NCBI GenBank assembly: GCA_964523295.1 | Contig: CAZGAH010000015.1 | Coordinates: forward strand, 1-59,226 | Source: CAZGAH01 sp964523295 | Lineage (GTDB): Bacteria; Desulfobacterota; Desulfovibrionia; Desulfovibrionales; Desulfovibrionaceae | Length of the DNA: 59,226 nt | Direction: 5' to 3' | In this document: piece by piece, positions 35,844 through 44,712 of the stretch | How positions within the stretch are numbered: position 1 is the stretch's first letter | How the letters are laid out: every line of letters starts with the position of its first letter | Notes under the pieces: generated by a model | The model's database searches: none | Told to the model about the DNA's origin: nothing | Seen by the model: the letters and a program-made list of their open reading frames with translations, nothing else | Made by a program: the position numbers and the translations under genes

Positions 35844-37949
35844 ATGTCCCTTTTAGTGCTTGAAATTGGAACCGAGGAAATCCCGGCGCGGTTTTTGTCA
35901 GACCTCCAGGCCGGGTTGAAAGCCGGGTGTACGGCTGCGTTCGATAAAGCGCTGCTGGAGTGCACCAGCATCGAGACCTTCGCGACGCCGCGACGTCTGG
36001 TGCTTCGGGTCGACGGGCTCAGCCCGCTCCAGCGTACGGCCGAGGACGTCGTCACGGGTCCGCCGCGGCGCGTGGCCTACGACGCCGCCGGGCAGCCGAC
36101 CAAGGCGGCCCTGGGCTTCGCCCGTACCAATGGCGTGACCCTGGACGACGCCTTCATTCTGGAGACCGACAAGGGCGAGTATCTGGCCGTGCGCCGTGTG
36201 ACCGGCGGCGCCGCCGCTGCCGACATTCTGCCCGGCATTCTGCCCGGGATCATCGGCGCGCTTCCCTTTCCCAAGCGGATGCGCTGGGGGAGCCTGGATT
36301 TCGCCTTCGGCCGTCCGGTGCGCTGGATACTGGCCATGCTCGACGACGCGGTCCTACCGTTCCCGCTGGCCGGAATCAGCTCCGGTAACCTGACCTGGGG
36401 GCATCGGGTCATGGGCCCCGGCCCTTTTGTCGTAACCGACGCGGAGCAGTATTTTACGCTCATCGCCGCGCAGGGCCGGGTTGTTCTCGACGCAACCGCG
36501 CGTCGTTCGGGCATCGTGGCCCAGGGCGACGTACTGGCCTCGCAGGCGGCCGCGGGGGCGAAACCGGTCTGGAAACCGGCCCTGCTGGACGAAGTCTCCG
36601 GCCTGGTCGAGGCGCCGACGGTTATGCTGGGCAGCTTTAATCCCTCCTTTCTGGAACTCCCGCGCGAGGTGCTGCTCACGAGCATGGAGAGCCATCAGAA
36701 AAGCTTTGGCGTCGAGACCGCGGATGGACGGTTGCTGCCCCATTTCCTGTGTACGCTCAACCTGGAGCCCAAGGACCCGGCCCTGGTCCGCAAGGGCTGG
36801 GAGCGCGTGCTCAAGGCCAGGCTGGAGGACGCGCGCTTTTTCTGGAAGACCGATACGGCGCAAGGCCTGGACGCCTGGCTGGAGAAGCTCGACCACGTCG
36901 TGTTTCTCGGCCCACTGGGCAGCATGGGCGACAAGAGCAGGCGGCTGGAGACGCTCTGCGGCTACCTGACCACGGCCTACGGCAGTGCCGACCCCGCGTT
37001 GGCGGAGGAACTGCGCCGGGCCGGTCGGCTGGCCAAGGCCGACCTCGTTTCGGAGATGGTCGGCGAATTCGCCGACCTTCAGGGCCTGATGGGCGGCATC
37101 TACGCCCGGCGCGCCGGTGAAAGCGAGCGCGTATCCCGCGCCATTTATGAGCATTACCTGCCCACCGGTCCGGATAGTCCGGTTCCGGTCACCCTGGCCG
37201 GCGGCCTGCTGTCCATAGCGGACAAGGCCGATACCCTGGCCGGCTGCTTCGGCCTGAACATGATTCCCACGGGCGCGAACGACCCGTACGGGCTGCGGCG
37301 CGCCGTGCTGGGTATCTGCCGGATCATCCTTGAAAAGGGGCTGCGTCTGGATCTGGAGGCGTTGCTGCGGACGGCGTTGCAGGGATATGGCCAGCGGTCC
37401 TGGAAGCTGGCGCCGGAGCAGGCCCTGCCCCGGCTGCTGGAGTTCTTCTCCACGCGGCTCAAGCATTATTTCATCGGCCAGGGCTGCGATACGCTCGTCG
37501 TCGAGGCCGCGGTCGGCGCCGGCGTCAACGATATCTTCGGCCTGGCCGGACGCCTTCAGGCCCTGGAGGCGTTCAGCAAGGAGCCGGACTTCGCGCAGGC
37601 AGTGTTGACCTTCAAGCGCGCCGGCAACATCATCCGCAAACAGGGGCAGGACGACGGGTCCGGGCCGGACGGCCGCTATCGCCCCGAGCTGCTGGTCGAG
37701 AGCCAGGAAAAGGCGCTCGCCGCCAAGCTCGAATCCGTGACCGGGCCGTTTCAGCAGCTGTGGAGCGAGGACAACTACGCCGAACTGTTCGGATTGCTGC
37801 GCGCGCTCAGACCCTTTGTCGATGCTTTTTTCGACAATGTCATGGTCATGTGCGACGACGCCGCGCTACGGCGCAACCGTCTCGACCTGCTCGCGGCGCT
37901 GACGGGATTGCTCGGTCGACTGGCCGATTTCAATGCCCTGCAGGTCTGA
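35844..37949 (+). CDS. glyS: Glycyl-tRNA synthetase beta subunit
   Basis: GlyS carries tRNA recognition for the heterotetrameric enzyme. The 701-residue product begins MSLLVLEIGTEEIPARF, has the HD-type region with FPKRMRW and MESHQKSFGV and ends in an anticodon-binding helical domain (FFDNVMVMCDDAALRRNRLDLL). The length is normal. It pairs with glyQ. Its ribosome binding site (AAGAGGAAAA) is farther from the ATG than usual. Confidence 0.97.
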   Translation: MSLLVLEIGTEEIPARFLSDLQAGLKAGCTAAFDKALLECTSIETFATPRRLVLRVDGLSPLQRTAEDVVTGPPRRVAYDAAGQPTKAALGFARTNGVTLDDAFILETDKGEYLAVRRVTGGAAAADILPGILPGIIGALPFPKRMRWGSLDFAFGRPVRWILAMLDDAVLPFPLAGISSGNLTWGHRVMGPGPFVVTDAEQYFTLIAAQGRVVLDATARRSGIVAQGDVLASQAAAGAKPVWKPALLDEVSGLVEAPTVMLGSFNPSFLELPREVLLTSMESHQKSFGVETADGRLLPHFLCTLNLEPKDPALVRKGWERVLKARLEDARFFWKTDTAQGLDAWLEKLDHVVFLGPLGSMGDKSRRLETLCGYLTTAYGSADPALAEELRRAGRLAKADLVSEMVGEFADLQGLMGGIYARRAGESERVSRAIYEHYLPTGPDSPVPVTLAGGLLSIADKADTLAGCFGLNMIPTGANDPYGLRRAVLGICRIILEKGLRLDLEALLRTALQGYGQRSWKLAPEQALPRLLEFFSTRLKHYFIGQGCDTLVVEAAVGAGVNDIFGLAGRLQALEAFSKEPDFAQAVLTFKRAGNIIRKQGQDDGSGPDGRYRPELLVESQEKALAAKLESVTGPFQQLWSEDNYAELFGLLRALRPFVDAFFDNVMVMCDDAALRRNRLDLLAALTGLLGRLADFNALQV

Positions 37950-38089
37950 GGCACGCGCCGACGCCGTAGCCGGCAGCGGACTTCGCCCCGGAACGGGACG
38001 GCACGCGGATGCCGGAACTGGGCGCGATGGAGCCCGGACGGAGTGGACGGGCTGAACGGGAAGCGGCGCTCGGGATTGGAACACTGCGT

Positions 38090-38512
38090 ATGGACAGTAA
38101 AGTCAGTCCTTTTCCTGGGGTACATTGCGCGTATTTCGTGCAGGGGCGATGCCTGTACGAGGAAAGCAGAAACCCCGGCTTGAATACTGCCTGGCGCTGC
38201 AAGGTGCTGGCCGCGTGGGAAGAGGAATACGAGCGGTTCTTGACGCAGGCGGAAAACTTCGATCTGGAGATTGAGCTGGCAACGCGGATATGGCAACAAC
38301 GGCTGAGCGATCTGATCATCGGGCCGAGTCCATGCCCGGACTATCAGCCGGGACGCCCGGCCGTCCAGCCGGGTGAAGGCGACGAGGACGAGCCGGATAT
38401 TGCCTGCGCCTTTTCCTGGATAGGATTGTGTCTTTTCGCCCTGCCCGCCTGCTCGGGCGTCTGCAACCACTTCGCCGCCCGACCCGACGCGGCGGGCGAG
38501 GTGGAGGATTGA
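38090..38512 (+). CDS. Conserved hypothetical protein with N-terminal Cys motif
   Basis: This 140-residue soluble protein of unknown function starts MDSKVSPFPGVHCAYFVQGR and continues CLYEESRNPG. The cysteines near residues 13, 21 and 36, and the later SPCPDY, could bind a metal or iron-sulphur cluster. The C-terminal half contains a second Cys-rich hydrophobic patch (ACAFSWIGLCLFALPACSGVC). The frame is open from 38009; the ATG at 38090 is chosen because recognisable protein begins there, although its ribosome binding site is weak. It follows glyS closely. Confidence 0.6.
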   Translation: MDSKVSPFPGVHCAYFVQGRCLYEESRNPGLNTAWRCKVLAAWEEEYERFLTQAENFDLEIELATRIWQQRLSDLIIGPSPCPDYQPGRPAVQPGEGDEDEPDIACAFSWIGLCLFALPACSGVCNHFAARPDAAGEVED

Positions 38513-38588
38513 GGCCGGCGGCATTCCCGCCACGATCTGCATGAAGTATCGGCAGCGCTACATGCCCTGCGAAGGAGAGACTACGCAT

Positions 38589-39458
38589 ATGGACGAACAA
38601 CAGCATGCTTCAATCGGCGTCGGCCCGCTCATCGTGCTGCCCTGGCTGAACCAGGCATCCTTGCCGGTTCCGGCGCCCGCCGGGGCGCTGTTTTTCGACC
38701 CTGGCGCGGAGGAGAACAAACCCGACGCCCGCGGACGGACCTGGCGTCCGACGTTCTTGCCTCTGCCTCCCAAACAGGCAAGACGGATTCTCGCCGCCAT
38801 CACGCAGTTCGGCGAGCAGTTCCGCGACCCGCAGGAGCTGGCCAGCTTCGCCGCCGGGGCCGGAGAAACGGGCTATTGCAATGCAGGCGCCGCGCTGCGA
38901 TCCGAACTGGCCGCGCTCGCCAGGCTCGGCGCCGGCGAACCCGAGCCGGTCGAGGCCGCGCCCATGATGCCATATCTGCTCCAGGCGCAGCAGCTTCTGC
39001 TGCTGGCCTCGTCGATGGAAGGGCGACTCGGGGAGATTGTCGAGCTTCAGGCCTCCGTGGAGCGTAGCACCGAGCGCTTCAACGCCTCGCTGGGACTGAC
39101 CGACGAGGCCGAAGACATCGCCCCGCAGCCCGTGGACGCGGTCGTCGGAGGCGGAGCCGAAGCCCTGATGCCCTGGCCGCTGATCCTGGAAAGCATGATG
39201 GTCCTGTTGCCTGACGGGGCCTGCTTTTTCGTTGCCGACCCCTCCCTGCGCAGCGAGTGGGAAGAGAACGGAATCCAGGCCTCGCCCATTACGGAGGAGG
39301 AACTCCGGGTCCTCGATCCGAACGCGGGAGACGGGACCGCCGCGGAGAACTATTGCGTCTATGTGGCACCGGCCTGGCGGCTGCTCGGAAAACGGACGCT
39401 TCCGGCGGACAAGCCCTGGCTGAAGCGCGACGTGCGTATGTATTGCGCGACACGGTGA
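38589..39458 (+). CDS. Hypothetical protein
   Basis: This 289-residue protein has no recognised domain. It has an N-terminal Pro-rich segment, a middle with LPLPPKQARRILAAITQFGEQF, a helical centre (LLQAQQLLLLASSMEGRLGEIV) and a C-terminal stretch with LPDGACFFVADPSLRSEWEENG. It is soluble and acidic, with no signal peptide. The ATG at 38589 follows GAAGGAGAG; an earlier in-frame ATG at 38541 precedes that site and is not used. It lies between the Cys-motif protein and a HAD phosphatase in one direction, probably one transcript. Confidence 0.65.
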   Translation: MDEQQHASIGVGPLIVLPWLNQASLPVPAPAGALFFDPGAEENKPDARGRTWRPTFLPLPPKQARRILAAITQFGEQFRDPQELASFAAGAGETGYCNAGAALRSELAALARLGAGEPEPVEAAPMMPYLLQAQQLLLLASSMEGRLGEIVELQASVERSTERFNASLGLTDEAEDIAPQPVDAVVGGGAEALMPWPLILESMMVLLPDGACFFVADPSLRSEWEENGIQASPITEEELRVLDPNAGDGTAAENYCVYVAPAWRLLGKRTLPADKPWLKRDVRMYCATR

Positions 39459-39576
39459 CAGTGATTCGGAATGGAGCATGGTCAGCGGGGCGTCCCCTCT
39501 GTTCCGCGCTCGACGAGTCCTCGGGGATGCACTTCGCGACCGGGGAGAACTCCGCAATGCAGGGAGGTAGCGCGAC

Positions 39577-40320
39577 ATGACGGACATGGAGATCCGGACG
39601 GAGCGTTTGCGGCAGATCAAGGGCGTGATCTTCGACTGCGACGGCGTGCTGTTCGATTCGCTGGAGTCCAACAAACGCTACTACAATTCCATACTGGCGC
39701 ATCTGGGCCTCGGACCGATGAATCCGGAGCAGGAGCGCTTCGTACACATGCATGTCGTACAGGCCGCTTTGGACTTTATCGTTCCGGCGAGCCACAAGGG
39801 CGAGGTTGAGGCCGCGCGGCAGAAGGTGGATTATTTCACGGAAATCATGCCCTTTCTCACGCCGGAGCCGGGCATCTTCGAACTGCTGGACCAGCTGCGG
39901 GACGTCGGGATCCGGCTGGCGGTCAGCACCAACCGGACCACGACCATGGACCGGCTGGCCTGGCGATTCGGTCTGCATCGCTACTTTTTTCCGATCATGA
40001 CTGCGCACACCGCCCGGCCCAAACCGCATCCCGAGGGCGTTCACCACATTCTGCGCGCCTGGGGGATCGATCCGGCAACAGTCGCCTTCGTGGGTGATTC
40101 CGACCTGGACGAGGCCACGGCCCGGGCCGCTGGCGTGACCTTCTGGGCCTACCGCAATCCGAACCTGAACGCGGCCATGCACGTCTCCTGTTTCTGGGCC
40201 CTGGCCCTGGACATGCAGCTCCGGCAACGCAGCAAGGAGAAATGGCTGCCCAGGTCGGCAGGACAAACGCCTGCTACTTCCAAGTCAAAGGGAAGAACCC
40301 CACGTCAGGGCAATCAATAA
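39577..40320 (+). CDS. HAD-superfamily phosphatase (Gph/PGP-like)
   Basis: This 247-residue haloacid dehalogenase-type hydrolase probably acts on a phosphorylated small molecule. Motif I is VIFDCDGVLFDS (catalytic Asp, about residues 17-28). The cap is alpha-helical, motif II is VSTNRT, the Lys of motif III is in ARPKPHP, and motif IV is GDSDLDEATAA. It resembles phosphoglycolate phosphatase, but the substrate cannot be assigned. The basic C-terminal tail of about 25 residues looks unstructured. The ribosome binding site is GGGAGG. Confidence 0.85.
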   Translation: MTDMEIRTERLRQIKGVIFDCDGVLFDSLESNKRYYNSILAHLGLGPMNPEQERFVHMHVVQAALDFIVPASHKGEVEAARQKVDYFTEIMPFLTPEPGIFELLDQLRDVGIRLAVSTNRTTTMDRLAWRFGLHRYFFPIMTAHTARPKPHPEGVHHILRAWGIDPATVAFVGDSDLDEATARAAGVTFWAYRNPNLNAAMHVSCFWALALDMQLRQRSKEKWLPRSAGQTPATSKSKGRTPRQGNQ

Positions 40321-40384
40321 TCGTATTTCCCACTCGCGGGCTATGCCTTTTGAATTTCTATGCTCGCCTTTAGTCATCGCCTTA

Positions 40385-40468
40385 TCTAGAATTTTTCTAG
40401 ACAAAAAGCTTGTTATGGCTACAAAATATGTTGTCAGGCTTTCGGAAGAGAAACGACGTGAACGGAAA
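40385..40468 (+). pseudogene. Truncated IS630-type transposase N-terminus
   Basis: The ATG at 40415 begins MATKYVVRLSEEKRRER, the typical N-terminus of IS630-family transposases, and the similarity ends after about 17 residues where the 40471 hairpin starts. A TCTAGAA-TTT-TTCTAGA inverted repeat at 40385-40401 may be part of the element end. The body of the gene is missing. Confidence 0.5.
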
Positions 40469-40470
40469 TC

Positions 40471-40507
40471 AATCAGCTACCACCGGCATAGCCGGTGGTA
40501 GCTGATT
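40471..40507. repeat. Perfect 17-bp inverted repeat with three-base loop
   Basis: AATCAGCTACCACCGGC, loop ATA, then the exact complement and a T-run (TTTT). It marks the junction between the IS630-type fragment and the ISL3 remnant and contains the last codons and stop of the transposase frame. It may act as a terminator or be the scar of an insertion. Confidence 0.85.
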
Positions 40508-41027
40508 TTGTCGCTCTCCATTTAGCTGCGTGGCTCGTTTCCGCCTGGCGAATCCAGCACAGCTGTTCCTCCATTCTGTAGGCCAGACCTGTGGCATATG
40601 CTTCGTTTTCCAACTCTTTGAGTGCCTCAGCCTGCGATTGCGTCTTGGCCGTTTCACGAGCCTTGAGCACGCCCCAACCCGTACTTTCAGGTAACTCCCG
40701 CACCCTCGCCTCTGCCTTGCGAACGCCGGCCACTGCCTTCGTAAAAAGTTGAACCACATGAAACCAATCTACTGTCACTTCTGCATTTTTGAAGTCTTCG
40801 CCCTCCCCGGCCACAAAGCTGCCGGACATGTCGCTCACCACTTCAAGGGCTCATTCAGACTCGCCCCCCCCTTGGCTTTCACGTGCTCCTTACATTAAGG
40901 CTCACCGATCGGCCTCTACATCGAGGCGCAGCTCACTGGGTTTGTTATCCAGATCGAGCGCCTGCCCGACCACCTTCCTTGGATCAGAGAGACCAAGACC
41001 AAGTGTCAACAGATCGCCAGTGCTCAC
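40473..41027 (-). pseudogene. Internally deleted ISL3-family transposase
   Basis: The GTG at 41027, after a good GGAGG, begins an ISL3-type N-terminus (STGDLLTLGLGLSDPRKVV, then LDVEADR). At about 40905 it jumps directly to the central part shared with window positions 1-130. The central frame then runs from 40841 to a stop at 40473 with VVSDMSGSFVAG and VTVDWFHVVQLF, the characteristic DDE-domain block. A TGA before the central block, a run of 8 G (minus strand) and the missing middle show that it is inactive. Confidence 0.75.
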
Positions 41028-41291
41028 AGGCTGTTACCTCCGTTTGGAGGTCTTGGTCTATCGTACAGTGGGAGTTGCAGTCAATGAAGTCGGATTTCAC
41101 ATGATTCGTCGATTAACCCACTATTCAACAATAAAAGGTAACAGAGCTGTAAAAACAACGGCATGGCTCGTACGCATAGCTGGAAAATATCGCGATTTAC
41201 TCATTAGTTGCCAACTCAAAAGAAACTCTGGGATCATCAGTCTGGTTCATTGGAGGCCCGTTTCTTCCAATGGCAACCGGAAGGCTGGCGT

Positions 41292-42203
41292 TTACCGTCC
41301 CTCCCAGTAGCGTATCGGCGGGGCGAGACGACCGGCGGGGCTGGCATAGCGTTCGTCCGCGTAGCCCAGGGCGATTACCGAAAAGACGGTTTCCTCGCGC
41401 GGGATGCGCAGCACGGCCTTCAGCGCGGGCTGGTGAGCTATCGCGGCCACGGCGTATCCGATGAGGCAGCTGCCCAGGCCCAGGCAATGCGCGCCGAGCA
41501 GGATGTTCTGCGTGGCCAGCAGCGCGTCCTCCATGGGGCAGCTGGCTCCGGGCTTCATACCGACGAGAATCGCGGCCGTGGCGCCGTGGAACAGTCGGTC
41601 TTCGCCGCGCTCGGCGTAGTCCTGAAGCGCGCGGGAGACCGAGGCGTAATGGTCGCGGTAGTAGGCGGACAGCTCGGGCTTGCCGATCAGCCGCATCAGC
41701 GCGCGCAGCCAGGCCTTGCCGGCCATGGCGTTGAGACGCCGGAAAAAGGTGGCCACCTCGCCGGCAAAGGCCGTCACGGCGTCCCGGTCGGGAAGCAGGG
41801 TGAAGGTCCAGCGTTGGGAATTGGTGCCCGAGGGTGCGGTGATGCCGATCTTGACCAGGTCTTCGAGCAACGGACGCGGAACCGGCGTCTGGCGGTAGTT
41901 ACGGCAGGAGCGGCGCGAGCGCATGAGCTGTACCAGGGCCGCGGCGTCGCACTCGCCCGGGGCGAGCCAGCGATCGGGCGCGGCAAGGTTCTCGTACTGC
42001 TGCGCCTCGGCCCACAGTGCAGGCACGGTAATGGCCTGTTCCGGGCACACGGCCGCGCAATGGCCGCAGGCCAGGCAACTCCTGGCGACGAAACGGACCG
42101 TGCCGCCTTCGCGTTTCAAAGCCTGCCGAGGGCAGACCCGCAGGCAGAGTCCGCAGCCGGTGCAGCGGGTCTCGTCCACGCTGACGATTCGTGACAGAGT
42201 CAT
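41292..42203 (-). CDS. Ferredoxin-nitroreductase fusion protein
   Basis: This 303-residue flavoprotein has an N-terminal 2[4Fe-4S] ferredoxin domain (CTGCGLCLRVCPRQAL and CLACGHCAAVCPEQAI, residues about 14-57). A nitroreductase domain follows (RRSCRNYRQTPVPRPLLEDL and ITAPSGTNSQRW), which binds FMN. Such fusions reduce small acceptors with ferredoxin-level electrons; the substrate is unknown. The start at 42203 follows CGGAGGGCATAGC. It is divergent from the DUF362 gene, with 293 bases between them. Confidence 0.9.
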   Translation of the reverse strand: MTLSRIVSVDETRCTGCGLCLRVCPRQALKREGGTVRFVARSCLACGHCAAVCPEQAITVPALWAEAQQYENLAAPDRWLAPGECDAAALVQLMRSRRSCRNYRQTPVPRPLLEDLVKIGITAPSGTNSQRWTFTLLPDRDAVTAFAGEVATFFRRLNAMAGKAWLRALMRLIGKPELSAYYRDHYASVSRALQDYAERGEDRLFHGATAAILVGMKPGASCPMEDALLATQNILLGAHCLGLGSCLIGYAVAAIAHQPALKAVLRIPREETVFSVIALGYADERYASPAGRLAPPIRYWEGR

Positions 42204-42496
42204 GCTATGCCCTCCGTTGCCTGCTGCCCAGGGTTTCCTCTGGCGCGGGCGTAGGTGTTGAATGCGCGGGTATGATTTCGATACCTGCCAAAGTCGCGGC
42301 AGTCCCTTCGTCGATGCGCAGAGCGATCATAGCGGAATGGACGAAAAATCAAAACAGGCAGTGTTGGGCGCAGGGCGTCCGGTTTCCCGGACCGGGCGTC
42401 AGAGCTATGGTCTTTTTCCGCCTTTTTTGCCATGCTGCGCGTGGCGGTTGATCGCACGCCATTTTTCTGCAATGGATACCAAAGGGGGAAAATACC

Positions 42497-43606
42497 ATGT
42501 CCAGCACCGTCTATTGTGTCGGTCCGCGCGCACGCGGGCCGCAGGACAACCGCAGCAGTAAAATCGCCAGGCTTTTCGATGCCGCCGGATTCAGCTCCCT
42601 CGTCGGGAAAGACAATTTGACGGCAATTAAACTGCATTTCGGCGAGCGCGGATCGGATACCTTCATCAAGCCGGTGCACGTGCGCGCCGTTGTGGACAAG
42701 GTCAAGGACGCGGGCGGCAAACCCTTTTTGACCGATACGAATACGCTCTACGCCGGCAGCCGGCACAACGCGGTGGATCATCTGGAGACGGCCGAGCGGC
42801 ATGGCTTCGGTTTCGGTCCCATGGGCGCGCCGCTGCTAATTGCCGACGGCCTGCTCGGGGACAATGAAAAGGAGCTGGCCATTCCCGGCCGACATTTTCA
42901 GACCGTACGCATCGCGGGCGCCATTGTCCGGGCCGAGGCCATGATCGTGCTGTCGCATTTCAAGGGACACGAGATGGCCGGATTCGGCGGCGCCATCAAG
43001 AATCTGGCCATGGGCTGCGCCACGGGCGCCGGAAAACGCGATCAGCATACGCCGCGCTTCGCCGTCAACGCGGAGACCTGCATCGGCTGCGGCGAGTGCG
43101 AGCGCGTCTGCCCGGTCGGCGCGGCCTGCGTGGGCGATGACGGCAGGGCCGCAATCGACAAAACCCTGTGCATCGGCTGCGGCGAGTGCTACATTCACTG
43201 CCCGGAAAAGGCGGTGGACGTGGACTGGCTTACCTCAATCCCGCCGTTCATGGAGCGTATGACTGAGTACGCTCTGGGAGCGGTTCAGGGCAAAAAGGAC
43301 AAGGTCGGATTCATCAATTTTCTCTATAACATCACGCCGGATTGCGACTGCCTCCCCTGGAGCGACAGTCCCATCGTGGCCGACATCGGCATCCTGGCGA
43401 GTACGGATCCTGTGGCCCTGGATCAGGCCTGCTTCGATCTGGTCAATCGTCAGCCCGGGCTCCCCGGCTCGCATCTGGGCTGCAATCACGGCTGCGGGGA
43501 GAACAAATTCAAGGGGCTATGGCCGCATACCGAGCCGGAGATGCAGCTGAGCTATGGCGAGGCGATCGGGCTGGGGAGCAGACGCTATGCGCTGGTCGAA
43601 CTCTGA
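42497..43606 (+). CDS. DUF362 protein with 2[4Fe-4S] ferredoxin insert
   Basis: This 369-residue cytoplasmic protein belongs to the DUF362 family, often annotated as an iron-sulphur centre protein. The N-terminal DUF362 part contains KLHFGERG, TDTNTLY, SHFKGHEMAGFGGAIKNLAMG and similar blocks. Two tetra-Cys motifs (CIGCGECERVCPVGA and CIGCGECYIHCPEKA, about residues 195-240) lie in the middle. The end has a Cys/His-rich GCNHGCGENKF. It is probably an electron-transfer or assembly factor; the exact role is unknown. A truncated bioY follows. Confidence 0.88.
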   Translation: MSSTVYCVGPRARGPQDNRSSKIARLFDAAGFSSLVGKDNLTAIKLHFGERGSDTFIKPVHVRAVVDKVKDAGGKPFLTDTNTLYAGSRHNAVDHLETAERHGFGFGPMGAPLLIADGLLGDNEKELAIPGRHFQTVRIAGAIVRAEAMIVLSHFKGHEMAGFGGAIKNLAMGCATGAGKRDQHTPRFAVNAETCIGCGECERVCPVGAACVGDDGRAAIDKTLCIGCGECYIHCPEKAVDVDWLTSIPPFMERMTEYALGAVQGKKDKVGFINFLYNITPDCDCLPWSDSPIVADIGILASTDPVALDQACFDLVNRQPGLPGSHLGCNHGCGENKFKGLWPHTEPEMQLSYGEAIGLGSRRYALVEL

Positions 43607-43620
43607 TTCAGGCTCCGGGC

Positions 43621-43770
43621 ATGTTGCGGCTCAAGGCCGTGCTGGGCCTGGACTACGCCAAGGCCTTCGGGCTCGGAGTCGTCCCTTTTTTGCCCTGGGA
43701 CGCCTTGAAGCTGGTTGCGGCCTTGACCTGCAGCCGCGTGCTGCATAAACACCGGCTGCTGCCGCGTTGA
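43621..43770 (+). pseudogene. bioY: C-terminal remnant of biotin transporter BioY
   Basis: About 49 residues match the BioY end: LDYAKAFGLGVVPFLPWDAL is the conserved last-helix region (usually ALALGVLPFLPGD). The rest of the roughly 180-residue protein is absent, because the DUF362 gene ends 15 bases before. There is no ribosome binding site. This looks like the leftover of a deletion or rearrangement. Confidence 0.55.
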
Positions 43771-43783
43771 CGCGGCGCATTCG

Positions 43784-43818
43784 ACAGCCGGGGCGTGGGC
43801 CGTCGGCTGTGCTTTTTT
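43784..43818 (+). terminator. Intrinsic terminator
   Basis: ACAGCCG (43784-43790) pairs with CGGCTGT (43804-43810), followed by a run of six T (43813-43818). It ends the DUF362/bioY-remnant transcript. Confidence 0.7.
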
Positions 43819-43963
43819 CCCGTCACCCTTAAACCGTTCATTGCAGTATCAGCGCATCGCGAGCCTTGGGGGGGGCTGGCGGCCCGTCAGCTCCGCCATC
43901 AGCTTGTGAAAAGGGACGTCATCAGGGTACGGCTGCGCATACTGCCAATACAGAGGTTTGATC

Positions 43964-44225
43964 ATGGCCAAANNNNNNNNNNGTTCAGTTGGGAGAGACA
44001 AATCTGTTACTTGTGAAAAAGAAGAGCGATCTTGGAGCGATAGTTTCCGACTATCTCCTGAACAACACGTCCATGCTCGGCTATTTCGAGCGATTTGAAA
44101 ACGATGAGGACCTGCTCGAAGAGAAGTTGGAAGAATTCTGCACGGAAGTGGATGCGCTCGTCGAGGAGCTTATCGAGGTGTTGGAGTCGGACAACGAAGA
44201 CATTGATGACGACGAGTATTCCTAG
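43964..44225 (+). CDS. Small acidic protein, interrupted by an assembly gap
   Basis: An ATG at 43964 after CAGAGGTTTGATC opens MAK and then runs into ten Ns (43973-43982). The frame resumes as VQLGETNLLLVKKKSDLGAI and continues through a strongly acidic end, LEEKLEEFCTEVDALVEELI and ESDNEDIDDDEYS. If the gap is short the protein is about 86 residues. No family is recognised. Confidence 0.55.
43973..43982. other. Assembly gap (10 N)
   Basis: Unknown bases near the start of the small acidic protein gene. Confidence 0.9.
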
Positions 44226-44318
44226 GCGGACAGCGCGTGGGGCCTGGCAGACAGGCCTGCGGTCCGGTCCCGCGGGAAAGGACCGTCATCGATCACCCCG
44301 ACGCAGGAGGCATACAGC

Positions 44319-44540
44319 ATGATACGCAACCTGTTCTTTGCGGCGCTGATTCTGGGACTGAGCGTAAATACCGTGAGCGCGGCGGACGAGCCCGTCCCGC
44401 GGGTGGGCAGCCGGGGCGAGTGCGAAGAGCACTGCATCGCTGCCTGCCCCAACGTTCCGGTGAAGAAACTCATCTGCGAAAAGCGGTGCAAACGGCGCTG
44501 CAAGCAGGAGTACCCTTCCGTTCTGGACAAGAAGCGCTGA
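44319..44540 (+). CDS. Exported Cys-rich miniprotein with paired CX3CX3C motifs
   Basis: This 73-residue precursor has a clear signal peptide (MIRNLFFAALILGLSVNTVS, cleavage near residue 22). The mature part of about 51 residues has two CX3CX3C motifs, CEEHCIAAC and CEKRCKRRC, each on a likely helix, joined by a Pro-containing turn. That favours a disulphide-linked helical hairpin or a small metal or cofactor binder. The ribosome binding site is GCAGGAGGC. No known family is recognised. It is the last gene before cooS, in the same direction. Confidence 0.7.
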   Translation: MIRNLFFAALILGLSVNTVSAADEPVPRVGSRGECEEHCIAACPNVPVKKLICEKRCKRRCKQEYPSVLDKKR

Positions 44541-44651
44541 ACCTTGCACACCGCCTTTCGGGAGACTGCCGCAGGCGAACGTTGCCTTTTTTACGGAGTG
44601 CGATATTCTTCCGTCTTCGGTTTAGATGATCCCGCAGTATTCGGGTCAGAA

Positions 44652-44667
44652 TGGCAGTGCGTCAGCA
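44652..44667 (+). promoter_or_regulatory. Possible weak sigma-54-like site upstream of cooS
   Basis: TGGCAGTGCGTCAGCA keeps the GG-N10-GC spacing, but the -12 element is CAGCA instead of TTGCA. In GC-rich DNA such matches occur by chance. It is the only promoter-like match found in the 170 bases between the miniprotein and cooS. Confidence 0.2.
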
Positions 44668-44712
44668 GCCAGGAGACCTGGCCCCGGGCAGGTCCAATCA
44701 AAGGAGTACGAC

